The notes under the pieces: generated by a model
Told to the model about the DNA's origin: nothing
The model's input: only the letters and a program-made list of their open reading frames with translations
Databases searched by the model: none
Origin: Girardinichthys multiradiatus
Lineage: Eukaryota > Chordata > Actinopteri > Cyprinodontiformes > Goodeidae
Direction of reading: 5' to 3'
NCBI RefSeq assembly: GCF_021462225.1
Contig: NC_061818.1
Coordinates: 13,241,276-13,305,275 of the forward strand
DNA: 64,000 nt
Translations under genes and position numbers: made by a program
Shown: positions 1 to 12,475 of the stretch, piece by piece
How the letters are laid out: every line of letters starts with the position of its first letter
Position numbering within the stretch: position 1 is the stretch's first letter

Positions 1-375
1 GTCAGATGAGACCAAACTCTGACTTTTTGGTCTACATACAAAACACTGAGTGTGGTGAAAAAATAATGCTGCATTGCTATCACCCTTAATATATCATTCT
101 CATGATGAAACATGCTGGTGGCAGCATTATGATGAGTGAATGCTTTTCTTCAGTAGGGACAGGAAGGCTGGTCAGAGTTGATGAGAATATAGATTAAGCT
201 AAATACTATCCTCTACGAAAACCTGTCAGATCCCGCATTAGACCTAAGACTGTGTTGCAGGTTCAACTTCCAGCACGACAATGACCCTAAACATACAGCC
301 AGAGCTGCAATAGAATGGTTTACATCAATGGTTTACATCAATATATATTCATGAGTTAGAATGGCCTAGTCAAAG
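1..375 (+). mobile_element. Tc1-like transposase fragment, degenerate
   Basis: The window opens inside a decayed Tc1 copy. GTCAGATGAGACCAAA corresponds to the SDET region, GGTGGCAGCATTATGATGAG to the HGGGSIM region, and CAGCACGACAATGACCCTAA to the second catalytic aspartate (DNDP). Many stops and indels follow. The element extends to the left of the window. Confidence 0.65.
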
Positions 376-1023
376 ACCTGACATAATGCCAAAATAAAAA
401 AAGATATCCTCCAGCTCATCATCACACACTATTTTGTGTTATGTGATAAACGTATCTTGTTTAATGGGCTTTTACTGTAAAGCACTTTGTGTTTTCATTT
501 GTGAAAATTGCTATATAAACAAGGAAATCTGTACAAGATTTTACAACTGGAAGAGCTACTGATCTCATCTCAAAATACATTATACTTTCAATATCAATAG
601 ACGAGATCAAATAGATAAAACGATACAAACAGTTTGTCTAGGTCAGGAAACACTGGGATTTTTTTTGGTGTTCCAGATGGATGGAAAGTGGAACACAGTC
701 ATATTTCCCACCAGGAGTCCACAGCCTGTCAGATGGACCAAGGAGTCTCAGTCATCTGGAACACATCATTGCTCAGGGGAGCTCATTTTAGAAACTTTAA
801 GCCATACACATTTTACCATCATTTTGCATCACACCTTGTTGGTTTTTGTGTAAACAGTTGAAGCTTCGCCAGACATTTGTGAATTATGTTTTATTTCATT
901 TCTATGGTTATCTTGGAGAGTTGTAAACAGATTTTCTTTAATTATCTCTTAAATATGAGGGTGTATGGAGGCACAGTTGTAAGCACTGTAAGCACTGACT
1001 TGCAGTAAGGGGGTTCTATGTTC
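376..1023. other. Non-coding, no recognised element
   Basis: AT-rich DNA between two Tc1 remnants. Small open frames at 634-861 show no recognisable domain. I see no RNA gene or clear repeat here. Confidence 0.4.
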
Positions 1024-1625
1024 AAAGCCCGTTAGAAGCTGCAAAAGACTTGAAACTGGGACAGAGGTTCACCTTCCAGCACGACAGCAACCCTCAACAT
1101 ACACCCAGAAATGAAATGATTTAGATTAAACCACATTCATGTGTTTGAATGGCCCAGTCAAAGTTCAGGCCTAAATCTATTTGGAAATGCGAGGTAAAAC
1201 ATGCAAATTGCCGTTTCAGTTGTGCTCTACATTTAAAAAGATAGCTGCCCTGTATTTAGCTCCATCCGTTGAAATAAAGTATCCCCACAGCATTATGCTG
1301 CTTCCACCATGCTTCACTTTGGAGATTGCTGTGTGTTCTATTAGACACACAAACATGTGAACTCGTGTGAATACTTTTAAAGCCTAATAGTTGTACTCAG
1401 TTTTGTTTAAGGGTAACAGGCTGACTAAATATGCACACCACACTTTTCATATTTTGTATAATCTGGTGAATGTTTAATTATTTTCTTCCTCTTGATGGTT
1501 AAGTGCAAGTTTGTGTTGGTCTGTTAGATAAACACGCAATAATAAGATTGAAGTTTAACATTGCAATGCAACCAAACGTGGAAAGGTTCAAGGTTCAAAC
1601 TTATGAATAGTTTTACAAGGCACTG
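1024..1625 (+). mobile_element. Tc1-like remnant with rearranged pieces and a 3' terminal repeat
   Basis: The part at 1030-1195 matches the transposase C-terminal half on the plus strand (ACTTGAAACTGGGACAGAGG, then CCTTCCAGCACGACAGC). A piece at 1245-1340 is in the opposite orientation (CAGCATTATGCTGCTTCCAC). The end at 1480-1625 is the terminal repeat, closing with CAAGGCACTG before TA. The mixture shows internal inversion or two nested copies. Confidence 0.55.
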
Positions 1626-1627
1626 TA

Positions 1628-3415
1628 AACCAAAAGAGATTCATAGCTTTTGAGCTGTTCTTGTTTAACTTTGTCTTTTGGATTCAAGTGATTGACCTTT
1701 GCAATGGAAACAGCATAAAGCAGACATTACTGCTACTACCTCACATTTCAGTACATCCCACAGTACACAGTCTGTCACTCATATTATCAGTTCAAGTAAA
1801 GCCTCTATCATTTTGATTGTGTGTCCATGACACAGGCTTTACGCACTTAAAAAACAGGAACTGCTGCAGTTTTGAAACCAGCCTCATTTAACTCCATCAT
1901 GATTACAAACGGAGAACAATGCTCCTGAATCTGGCTCTCGTTCTGCTCCTTTCCAATGTTTCTTGCAACATAAGCCCGTGTGAATTTGGTAAAAGGTTTT
2001 TCTGTGTACAGTCAGACCATAAAACAAAGAAATGCATTTGGGGCATTTAAAAATGAGGGGGAAAAATCCATGTTCTGCTACAGTCCAGTGTCCTCTGGGT
2101 AAACGCGGTATGTTTTGAGGATTTTGTTTTGTTGAGCTCATAATTCAAGACAGACGTGATGTTTAAAGCCAAAAAACAAAAAAAAAAAAGTTTTGCCCAG
2201 GGTTTATGGAGCAGGCTGAACAATTTTGTTCAACTAAGTGGTGGATGGCAGTTTTGCGGGATGTCACAGTGTTATGAGTTGAGGTTGCTCACTTTGATTT
2301 AATTCGCTGATCCTTTATGCAATATTTGTTGATTAACACGTTTATGGTTCTGAAGCATATCGATACAGCACGGTTTTTTAAAACATAATATGTGCAAAAA
2401 AAGGTTTAGAAAACATTTGATGACTGATCTCCAGCATAAACAGTCCGTGGCATCCTTCTTTAATTAACAATGTTTTTTTTTACTTTTAGTGATAAAAGAT
2501 TTCACTTTAAAACAATAACCCTGGATTTCTGCTTTCTTGTTTAATGTATAGTGTTCCTGATGCCACAAAGTAGTGTTTTTTTGTGTTTTGATGCAAAACA
2601 CATATTTCCAAATTCCAGATTTTAACAGCATTAAAATAAAATCTTTGTTTAGTTAAGAAAAACCTAATTCAGGTCTGGCCCAGTGTACAGTGTACATATT
2701 TTTTGCATTGTATATGCAACTAAAAATGATCAAACGTTGACCAGATTCCTTAAAATAGTGTTAATTGTCCTTTAATCTAGGCTCTATTGAACAGCAGTGG
2801 AATAGGAAATAAACTATTTAAACTTCATTTAGAAAACAAATGACAACAATTCACATTTTCCATTGCTGTTGCCTTGTGTGGTGAGCCGAGCCATAATGCC
2901 CATATTAATAAAAGTTGGAGTGCAGAATCTTATTTGATCTTACAGGTCTGCCATATTTACTTCAACAACAGATTGGCTAATACAGTTTGTTGGAGGAGGA
3001 TCCCTCACTGACTGAGTCACAGATTCAGCATGTTGAACAAAAGTTAAAGCAAGAATTATTAGCTCTTGTATAATATAATGTTGTGACAGTACCTAAAGCT
3101 GCAGTGTAACAGTAGCATGCTGTGGTTGTGGCTGTTACAGTTTCAGCTTGTTTCAAGATTATTACCTTAGCTATGTCACTTCTTCTATAAAGTGACTAAC
3201 CTGTACAGAAATTAAATCCAGAATGAAAATGTGTTTGGTGCAGTTGTTGTGGTTCTGAGACATGAAGTTTGAACTGCTCATTCTTTTAGGTATCAGTGCC
3301 CAAAGGGGTTAGAAAAATCTCACTTCTTGATGGATAAGATTCACCTACTCAGTAAAAAAACAGTCTAATCTTAAATGTTTAGGCTGTTTAGTAAAGAAAG
3401 TCTAATGTAGCACGC
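1628..3415. other. Long AT-rich non-coding tract
   Basis: No coding frame, known repeat or RNA gene could be recognised here. The open frame on the minus strand at 1884-2141 has no known motif and looks like chance. Confidence 0.4.
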
Positions 3416-4180
3416 AGTTTATTTATTTATTTATTTAATTAACCAGGTAGGTTAATTAGAACAAAGCCTTATATACAATAACGACCTTGTGGAGAGAGAC
3501 AAGGGCACAACAGGCAACACATCATTACAACAACATATAAACTGTTTACAAGTTATAAGAATGCTGTTAAAATCATAAAAAACGATACTGTGACACATAG
3601 AATAAACACTAAGCATTTTAGCCGAAACATGTGCAGGTTTCAGAAAACATATTCATTATAACATTAAGCATAATGAGCTGGGCGGAGCGTGGTCTATAGG
3701 GAGGCAGAGAAGCATGTAACAAATGACAATGATTGGATGCGGACAGACCGATTAGACATTTAGAAATAAACACATACCATTGGATTTTCCTTCAGTTTTA
3801 TAAGGATGAACAGTTTACAGTAGAATACAAACAACAGTTTTATGTTTCTGCTATGAAAACTTAGGAGATTAGCTTTATATGGTATCACCATAGTCAAACA
3901 TGGACATGAATGTCATTTAGGCAAAGGTTTTCCTCGCAAAAGAAGTAAAAGATTGAATGCATGCGCTAAAACAAACAAAGTTTGGACTTGATCTCTGATT
4001 GTAACCTAGTGATGTGCTGTGAGAATGAAAGACAACTATCCAGCCAGATACCCAAGTATTTATATTCAGAAACTTGGTCAATGGCTGTACCTTCTGCGGT
4101 GGCGATGTTTGGAAGTGTAAATTATTGTAAATTACTTTTCCTTCCAAACCACATTACTTTGGTTTTGTTGATGCATGATC
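3416..4180 (-). mobile_element. Non-LTR retrotransposon 3' fragment with RT remnant
   Basis: On the minus strand, 3965-4175 translates without a stop into EGTAIDQVSEYKYLGIWLDS followed by CLSFSQHITRLQSEIKSK. The YKYLGIWLD string is typical of the region after the RT catalytic core in LINE proteins. Downstream on the same strand the sequence runs into a simple AAAT tail (the TTTA run at 3418-3437 on the plus strand), as expected for a LINE 3' end. Whether the region between tail and RT is all one element is inferred. Confidence 0.6.
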
Positions 4181-4189
4181 ACCGTCTCC

Positions 4190-4612
4190 ATCGTTTCCCT
4201 CAGTCAATACTTTGCGGAGCCACTTTTCCCTGCAATTACAGCCGCAAGCCTTTTGGGACAAATTTCTACCAGCTTTACTTTTAAAGTGAAGGTAAACACC
4301 CCTGTTGCCTTTTCCAGCCTCTAACAAGTTTTGTTCCAGTATTGCCCTGTAATTAGATCCATCCTTCTTCCCACTAGATCAACAACCCTGTCCCAGCTGA
4401 GGAAAGCATCACAATGTTTCACAATGTTGATAGTGTGTTCTGGATAATGTGAAATGTCAGTTTTGTGTTTTTCTGTAAAAAAAAGTAAAAACAATATGCC
4501 ACTTTAAAATTAAATGCTATTTTGTGTTAGTCCATCACATAGACCCTGATAAAATATGTTGAGGTTTATGGTCATAATATGAAAAAATGTTTTGCAGCAC
4601 ACTGTAATAAGA
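4190..4612 (-). mobile_element. Tc1-like non-autonomous remnant
   Basis: Text of the common fish Tc1 family on the minus strand is recognisable: GCAATTACAGCCGCAAGCC, CCAGTATTGCCCTGTAATTA and CCCTGTCCCAGCTGAGGAAA. The right edge (4490-4607) reads as a terminal repeat and ends near GCAGCACACTGTAA. The middle of the transposase is deleted. Confidence 0.6.
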
Positions 4613-5284
4613 GATTATTTTAATATTAGCTGACAGCCTTTGTTATGTAGCAATAACAGATGTACACAAGGCTGGTTTAGTCTCAGATCACGCTCATTTT
4701 TAAATGTTTCAGTCTCAACTCAGAATAGGAAACCTCTCTGGTACAATTAGTTGATAATTTAGAATTTTTAGGGGGTTTTGGCCATTTTATTTTGTTAGTT
4801 CATGTGAAGAGTTGTTCCCGCCTGTAATGAGTGCATGTCAGTGTGAACGGGTGGATGCTCAGCTCTTTGTGTCCACTGTCTGTCTACATGGAGCTGAGTC
4901 AACTGGGGCCTCATGGGGTGGCATCAGGACCACCTAGTGCGTGCACTTTTGGCCCTTTTTGAGCCACTGAGGCAGGGCAGGCTGGGAATGATTAATGGAT
5001 CAGGGGAGTGACACGCTCCACAGCTCAGCTTCAGTCCCCCGACTAGCTCCCCTGCTGCGCTGCCACCCGACACAGCCGGCTCAGAGACAACACCGCTTTC
5101 ACGCCCACACACAACACGCTTCATCAGTGTCACTTACCCGTCTCACCCACAGTGCCATGTCCCCCCAACCCCCCACATTCCCGTCAAAAGCATTTAGGAA
5201 CTCCTCAGTGCAAGCAAAGCTAAGCTGCTTTGGCAGGGACCATCTTTTCCTGCTGAGTTGTTGACACGACCATCCCCCCCCCCT

Positions 5285-5725
5285 CAGAAGTAGCTGAGAG
5301 GTCCATGCTAACTCTGGAGGAGCTGCAGAGATCAACAGCCTAGGTGAGAGACGACTATTAGTTGGGCACTCCACAAATATGGTTGTTATGTAAGACCATT
5401 GAAAAAAAAGTCACAAGCAATGTAGAGAATGCAGCAAACATGTAGAAGAGCCAAACTGTACACGTAAGACTGGGGGGGAGGCTCACCTTCCAGCAGGATA
5501 ACGACTTGCAGCCTTTGGCTGCAAGGGAATTGTTTAGATCAAAGCACTTCTTATGTGTTCGAATTACCTAGTCAAAGTCCACTGGCAACACTTCAGACTT
5601 TTATATTTTGATTTGTGAAATGGTGAAAATCATGTCATTTTTATTTTTTTAAATGTATTTTCTTTCTGTCTTAACAACATTTAAAATCTCAGTTAGAGAC
5701 TCTGACAAAATGCGAAAAATTTTAC
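5285..5725 (+). mobile_element. Tc1-like remnant
   Basis: GGAGGAGCTGCAGAGATCAA, GTTGGGCACTCCACAAATAT and CACCTTCCAGCAGGATAACG follow the order of a plus-strand Tc1 transposase gene. The right edge is terminal-repeat-like (ACATTTAAAATCTCAG). There are many stops; the copy is inactive. Confidence 0.6.
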
Positions 5726-8690
5726 TGGTTTTGAATATTTTTACAAATGCTGTATAATAAAAAATAAAAACGTACAATGAGTCTGCAGGGGATTTGCTGT
5801 TCTTTTAGGAAAGTATTCCAGCATTGTCTCGTGAAAATTATGTAAATCAAATGTGACTGCTGTTTTGTTTTCCAGCAAATATCAATATTGTCGGTGTCCA
5901 GTTGCCAGACTTCGCTTTTTATTAGAACCAACTTTTCCAGAGCACTTTTGCTCAAAGTAAAGACAATGAAAAAAGTCAGCGTTAAAGAGGAAATAAAGTT
6001 GTTGGATCCAGTTTCATATTTATTTCTCCATATAACGTCTGTGTGGGTGTCTCCAAGTGGATCTGTTTCCCCATAATGGATTTCCACATCCTCCTGTTCT
6101 CTGTCTCCATCACTCACACACCCCAGTGTGCAATTTTTCTCAGAGAGAGAACGACAAGCCACTTATTGGATTTGAGGGGATATCCAGCAGGATAGATACA
6201 GCAGAGGGAAATCTCACTGGTTACCACATATTGCTCCCAAATTGACTATAAATATCCTAGGGTTCCACATCTGCTCAAAAGCGGGAAGAGTTGGGAATTC
6301 ATCACCTTCCTCCCTCTATGTGTGTTTGTGTGTGAGGTGGAGACAGATGTCTCCGTCTGACTGGGAGTACAGAATCATCCTCAGACAGGGAATCAAGACG
6401 TGATCTAAGCCGCCGTAACTCTCTCAGCCCTAGTCCCTGTGGAGATAGTTTCCATCCTCCTCTCATCGCTCGTTCAGGTCACCATGGCTACCGTGGGGCA
6501 GATAGCTCGTGATTCCTCCAAATCAGTGGAAAGCAATTTCCTTCCTCTTGGTGATCGGTACAGATTTGAGACATTCAGCAGACAGTTTCCTCCCTTGCCC
6601 GCTCACAGGAAAAATCTGGGCACTGCTTGTGTGTTGTACATTCAGGCAACATCCAGCTATCCACGGCATGCAGGCATCTGCGCGTGTGTGCATGTGTGCA
6701 ATGTGAAGTATGCTTACACAAAGGAAGAAGGTCAGTTTCACTGGAAAATGAGCCTGTGATAACAAGTAATATCTGCTTCCCTCCTAGGTTGATAGCTTGG
6801 AAAAAGAATGACCTCAGCACTGGGACCATGTTAGTTTACACTGAGAACAGCAACCCATGAACTGCAGGCTTCTGTAAAAGTATCTACAGGCAGCTTTCTG
6901 AAAACAGTGGACATACAAAAGAGGTTGTTGCATTAAATTAGAATATTGGACTCTTCCCCAATCTGGCATCATTGCTGCATAGCTTCAGCCTGAGTTACAA
7001 TATTTTGAATTTTTTTTAAAACATTTCATTTTTCAATTAAAAAAATGCATTTGTACAATCAGTGAGATATTAATCAAAAACACTGTAATTTCCATCTCTG
7101 ACTAGCGACAACCTCAACATTAATGTTATGTCCACGTTTTCTTTGAAGTCGGAGTTTGGATCTGGGAATGAAACCACATCTGAGTGAAGCACATTATGTT
7201 TGGAATTCGGGGAAACCAATGGAATTTGCAATTTGTCGTAGCACTAACTGCTGTTAGCAATACAAGACAAAACCAACGTTTCCATGAATTTTAAATGCTA
7301 AAGGAATGTGTTCACTAATAGGTGTTGTGCAGCAGTAGGTCTGCTGCCGTTTCAATGAGATAAAAACTCAGAAGTTCACCTCAGGTATACTTGGCTTCAG
7401 TCTACTTTACCACTTAGAATTATGACTTTGGTGGGGTGAACTTGTTTTAGAATATCTGATTTTAGAGTTAGTTTGCTGGGATGCTAACAAAGCTAGCATG
7501 TTTTGATGTGACATGTTGATAACTAAGCTTGTAACATATTTGAATGTGGTTCGTATCAATCGTGAGGAAGAAACATAAAGTAAAAGATGCTATCCTGCCT
7601 TCATATACGCTGAAAGTTGTAACATTTAATAACTAGTGTTTCAGCTGCTCTCTATACTGCTCACCCCTATCACCTCTACATAAAGTTTAGTCCTAGACTT
7701 CCATCCACTGCAAACTATTAGGGAGGTAGAAGAGGATTACTTGTGCTCTAAAAGCCATGCTGAAGATCCATTATCTATATTTTGAAGTCATTTCACTTTC
7801 TTGTTTTGTTTTCTGTTTTAAAATGAGCGAGAAATAAAAGTAATAAAATTTACTAAAAATATCTGATATTTGGAGGTCTAGTTTCAAATAGGAACCAACA
7901 CAAATGACACCCACTCACTGTTTAGCAACAATTCACATCTATTTCTGTAGAAGAGATCCTCTGTAGAGGAGATAAACATAAAGGTCAGACATAAATTGTG
8001 AAACCTTTTCTCTTCACTCAGCAGAAAAAAAATGAACCCACCAGTTTTTACTCTTTTGAAATGTTGTTAGATTTTTATTTTATTATTTTCTTTATCAATG
8101 ATGCTAATTAAAAGATTTAATGTCAGCTGGGCCAGACTTTAACAACGGCTTACTAAGGTTTTGAGGGCCCCAAAATTAATATAATTTTTTTGATGAAATG
8201 ACTATTATGACATATTTTTTGGGGAAAAACTTAAGCCGACATCACTTTGAGGTGTTTTAATTTGTTGGATTTTCATGAAGATATTGAAAAAGCAACTATT
8301 CAAAGAAAATAATGTCATAGCCCCTCATCTAAGCTAATCATCAACCCTGAGCACGTCAAACAAGCAACACCACATCTTAAGCTTCGCCCCTTTATCTTTG
8401 TTTTTGATGTATTTTATTGCCTCGTCACCTACAGGCCTAGGATGGTTACTTTCACATTTTGGATCATTGATATTTGTATGGATAAGTGACGATATTTCTA
8501 ATAATGAAGTTTTATAAGAAATGCTTTGAAAGGAAACGAAGATTGTTTGCAGAGAGATCTTCTCTCATGTGGTTAAGGTCTAAAATACTTTAAACCGATG
8601 TCTTCCTAATTGTTCAACTTTGTAATTTGCTTGTGTGGGTAGGTGTGATGGAGTATTAGGGCCAGACTGAGAGAAATAATTTTTTTGAAA
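5726..8690. other. Non-coding tract with no supported gene
   Basis: The tract includes a 146-codon minus-strand open frame (5722-6162) and a plus-strand frame at 6439-6759 whose ATG at 6484 sits in a TCACCATGG context. Neither has a recognisable domain or splice setting. The DNA around 6290-6830 is less AT-rich and without repeats. Confidence 0.35.
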
Positions 8691-8694
8691 ATTA

Positions 8695-8897
8695 TGAGAA
8701 TAAAGCCATGATATTACGTCTACAAGAACAGAGTCGTAATATTACAAGAAGAAAGTCATACTATTAGACTACTATAAAGTCATAATAAAATGAGAATATA
8801 GCCAAAACATATTACTAGAATAAAGTCGTAATAATACGAGAATAAAGTCATAATATTACCACAATGAAGTTGTAATATTACAAGAAAAAAGTTGTAC
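8695..8897. repeat. Tandem repeat of about 22-23 bp (GAATAAAGTCATAATATTAC-like)
   Basis: About nine imperfect copies of a unit like GAATAAAGTCGTAATATTAC follow each other, with drift between copies. Such arrays occur inside fish interspersed repeats. The flanks (GGGCCAGACTGAGAGAAATA on the left) may belong to the same repeat. Confidence 0.75.
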
Positions 8898-10978
8898 AAA
8901 AATCGAAATGAGACAGCTCCTCTTCTACAAAATACGCAGTTTCTTCCAAGGACGTATATTTTTTTCTTCAAAACAGACAGTCATTTGCACAGTCATTTCA
9001 AATCACTTTGAAAAATACACAGCTTCTACATGATTTATCTTGGTGGTATGAATTATTCTATCTGGAAAGACGGACTGCATAGAGTGATTTTAATGGTTCG
9101 TTTAAAGCTTTTTTTAAATTAATTTAACAAAGCAGATCAAAACATTTTGAAACTAGTTTTTGAGAACATAAATCAGTTGTTTCCATAGGTATTTGTGACT
9201 ATTAAACATAGTAACTTTTTAAAGTGGAACTAAACCCCATATAAAATAATAACTCTGCCCCCAGTGCCAAGTGCGGGGATGGGCAGAGGGGTTAAGCGGG
9301 CGAAAGTGGCAGCTAGCTTAATTTGGTAAATTGACACATGGAGGGCTGGTAGTTTCACAACAAATATGTCTTTGAGATGGAGGGTTCCCCCCCCTCTGAA
9401 TGTTTGAACCAATAGGAAAATTCAACTGCGGTAGCCACTGTTCTTAGACTACCGCAGGGTAGTCACCGTTCAACCCAAAGAGGGCAGCACTAAGACAGTT
9501 TTAGGGCAAATATTCTATACTGAACAGGTTCACATGAAATTTTTGCACAGTAACATAAAGATAGCATCGTTAAGGCCCAGTTTAGTGTATCTGATATGTT
9601 TGAGGGCTACAGATTCTAAATCTGATAGGAGCGATTTTGTACACTGAACTGCAAGTCAGCTATCCTGGCGTTTTACAGTTTCTTAACAGTGATTGTGATG
9701 CAAATGTTCTGAAAATGTGAGTAAATGTTCCATTATGTGGACTGAACTTTGGGTTATCCAGGAATTTAACCTGTGCCTAGTAAAAAGAAACAACAGCATC
9801 TGTTTTTTTTTTTTCTTAAAATAGTTCAGAGTTAAATCCATGGATTTAACTGAATGCTGTTGTGCTGGCTGCCTTGATTAATCTTTTGCGTTATTTATTT
9901 TACTCATAACTACTTGGCCTCAAACTTTAAATAGTTGCTGTCTGCATCTTTGAGTGCTTCAAGAAGAAACCAAGCCTTTTCTTCTTCAACTCAGGACCAT
10001 GTCCTGGCAGCCATCTAGCAACCAGACAAAACTTTGTGAGAAATACATGCTAATATATAAGTAATAAGCTTCCTTTCTTTTAATAAAACAACAATAAACC
10101 ATTTATTTGTTGAATTGTTGTTTTTTTTCTGCAGAAAATGGGGCGACTATGGGTGCAGAAGTGAGGCTCTGTAAAGATGTCCGTCATAACATGATGTGAC
10201 TTGATTACACATCAGTTTTTAAATTAAAAACTGTTGCATTGCAGTTTCTTCTGGAAACAGCTGAAGTAAAAAGTAAAAATGATGTTGAAGTTCAAAGCAC
10301 GGGGGAGAGATGATTTTTGAGTTGGGAATGTGGACATTTACAAATAGACCTTTGGAGAAAAAGGGAGAAAACCACAATAAACATGCTGCAACTAAGACGG
10401 CGTGTCACTTCAGCTTTATGATTTACAACCTGGTGGCTTCCTGCCTCACTCTCCCTAACTCCCTTTGCAGGAGAGAACACCGGGTAGCTGCCGCATGCCA
10501 GATTGCTAAAACAACCTTTCTAACCCTTTCTCTGGGGAGGGGATCTGGACTTCAGCCCAACACTGAGGTGCTGCCTGGACCTGGAAGTGTTCTATTTTTG
10601 TTTGGGGAATAATGTCCACTCTGGCCCCAGTTAATTTAGACAGCCTTCATGCAATGTCAGGTTTATTTAATGTTTCACTTTTTCAAGTTGATCAGAGTTA
10701 TTTGGAACTTAATTAATGCATGATGTCCTGTTTCCTAGGGTTATAATATGATGTGACACAAAGAGCCACTTGCTACAAGGCTGGTGAGGACCTTTATTTA
10801 TCTTGCTACCACTCAGAGTAAGCAAAGCCCACTGTGAGACACATGCAAAGAGTGGCGTCTTGTGTCACCAAGTCTCTATAACAACCATTAGATGCTATCT
10901 ACATGCTAAACGGTTGTTTGGGAGTAAACCAAAAAAAAATTATTTTCCTTTCTACCATTTGGTATGAAACAAAGGATT
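8898..10978. other. Non-coding tract; short hairpin near 9426-9457
   Basis: No gene recognised. CTGCGGTAG at 9426-9434 and CTACCGCAG at 9449-9457 form a perfect 9-bp inverted repeat with a 14-base loop. It lies inside a block at about 9225-9500 that looks like an unnamed interspersed repeat. Confidence 0.35.
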
Positions 10979-11130
10979 GATATATGATAAAGCATTTTAT
11001 GCCATGTGTTAAGTATGGTGGACGATGTGCGACACTATGGGGGTGTTTCTCTTCCAAAGGCCCTGGGAGCCTTAGAGTGCATGGAATCATGAAGTTGTTA
11101 AAAAATAAGGCTTTACCAGTGGTGCCTTTA
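10979..11130 (+). mobile_element. Short Tc1-like transposase fragment
   Basis: The plus-strand frame reads VKYGG, LWGCFSSKGPGSL and VHGIMK, which matches the Tc1 HGGGSVMVWGCF region between the first and second catalytic aspartates. It is short and bounded by non-matching DNA. Confidence 0.6.
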
Positions 11131-12244
11131 AATCTGGTCAGTAATGGGTTTTTTTTTACAAGTGGACAATATTTGTTGTTTTGCTTTTCCTGCTCTGTAT
11201 TTATCCTTTGTTAAAGGATAAATACATTAGCTACAGGGGGAAATAGAGCAGCAACAATGGAACAGCAAATATATAAACAAAGAGAGGAATCACCATTTCA
11301 TCCATTTTTTGCTCAGTTCTGTTTAGTAAGAAGCTCAGTATGTCATAATGGGGTTTTCTTAGAGTCTGAGATACACAACCACAAGGACAAAGACAGCGTT
11401 TTAACAGTTTATTTAGAAACACGGAAAAAGGTCAGACTGGAACCAGGGCTGGAGCTGAAGGAGAAAGACAGAAGCTGGTAAAGACTCTGGGTGGAAACGG
11501 AGAAACTGTGAATGTGTTCTTTTAGATGCTGACTTAACGGCGTTGGGTTCTTGGCAAGACCGGGGGAAAATAAGTCCTTCTCCACAGTGGCTTGAGGCTG
11601 ACAGGCTGTGAACAGTTTTTGGAGGATGAAGTGCTTTGTTTCTTCTCCTCCAAGAAACTCCACTATGGTTGGAGAGTTTTAACGTTGGAGGGGGGATAGG
11701 CAGGTTGACGGGTGGTTCTCAGGTGACTCCTGAGAAGCTGGGCTTGGAGTTGAAAGCAGAGAGGAGGTTCAGGGCTGAGGTGTCAAGGCTGGAGCTCCCA
11801 AACTCCTCTGAATGTGAAAACGGAGACCAGACAAGTTCCATGACTTCCTACAGCGAAGGGTGATCTGCAAGGCAGGGAAAGAAAAACAAGGAGATCAGAA
11901 AAAAAGCTTCGAAGCAGGACTGCAGAGAAGCAGAGGTCTAGCTGTTACCAGCTGATTGCTCTCAGATGAGCAACACCTGTGCTGCACCATCTGCTAGTCA
12001 CACCCTGCACAGAGAGAACACAGCACACAAACACAGCCTGCATGCAGCCTGTACACAAACCATTGTAGATATGACACAGTCAGCCCTGAGTAGTTAACAT
12101 AGATCCTCAAGACAGCCATACATGCACAGACTCAACTATGAGGACAGCATGTAAACTCCAGTAAGAAATGCGACTGGTGACTTTGTAGACGTGAAGCTAA
12201 AGAGGTGATACAAGGAATTTTTTAATAAACAAAAAATGTATATA
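11131..12244. other. Non-coding; possible minus-strand LTR-like repeat at about 11390-12060
   Basis: The stretch from TTTATTTAGAAACACGG (11409) to CTAGTCACACCCTGCAC (about 12000) has the look of a retroelement LTR read on the minus strand, GC-richer than its flanks. I could not find ends or a target duplication, so this is weak. Confidence 0.3.
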
Positions 12245-12475
12245 CAGTACAGACCAAAAGTTTGGACACACCTCATTCAAAGAATTTTCTTTATTTTCAT
12301 GACTATGAATATTGTAGCTTCACACTGAAGGCATCAAAACTATAAATTAACACATGTGGAATTATATACTGAACAAAAAAGTGTGAAACAACTGAAAATA
12401 TGTCTTATATTCTAGGTTCTTCAAAGTAGCCACCTTTTGCTTTGATTACTGCTCTGCACACTCTTGGCTCATCAG
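12245..12475. mobile_element. Terminal repeat of a second Tc1 family
   Basis: From CAGTACAGACCAAAAGTTTG at 12245 the sequence follows a very common fish Tc1 terminal repeat, including AACACATGTGGAATTATATA and GTAGCCACCTTTTGCTTTG. It begins right after TA. The match fades near 12470, where another Tc1 copy begins. Confidence 0.75.

Noticed and set aside
5722..6162. 146-codon minus-strand open frame
   Set aside because: No recognisable domain, AT-rich end, no promoter or splice context; length is possible by chance in this much DNA.
8695..8897. CRISPR-like array
   Set aside because: The repeats are contiguous with no unique spacers, and the DNA is vertebrate.
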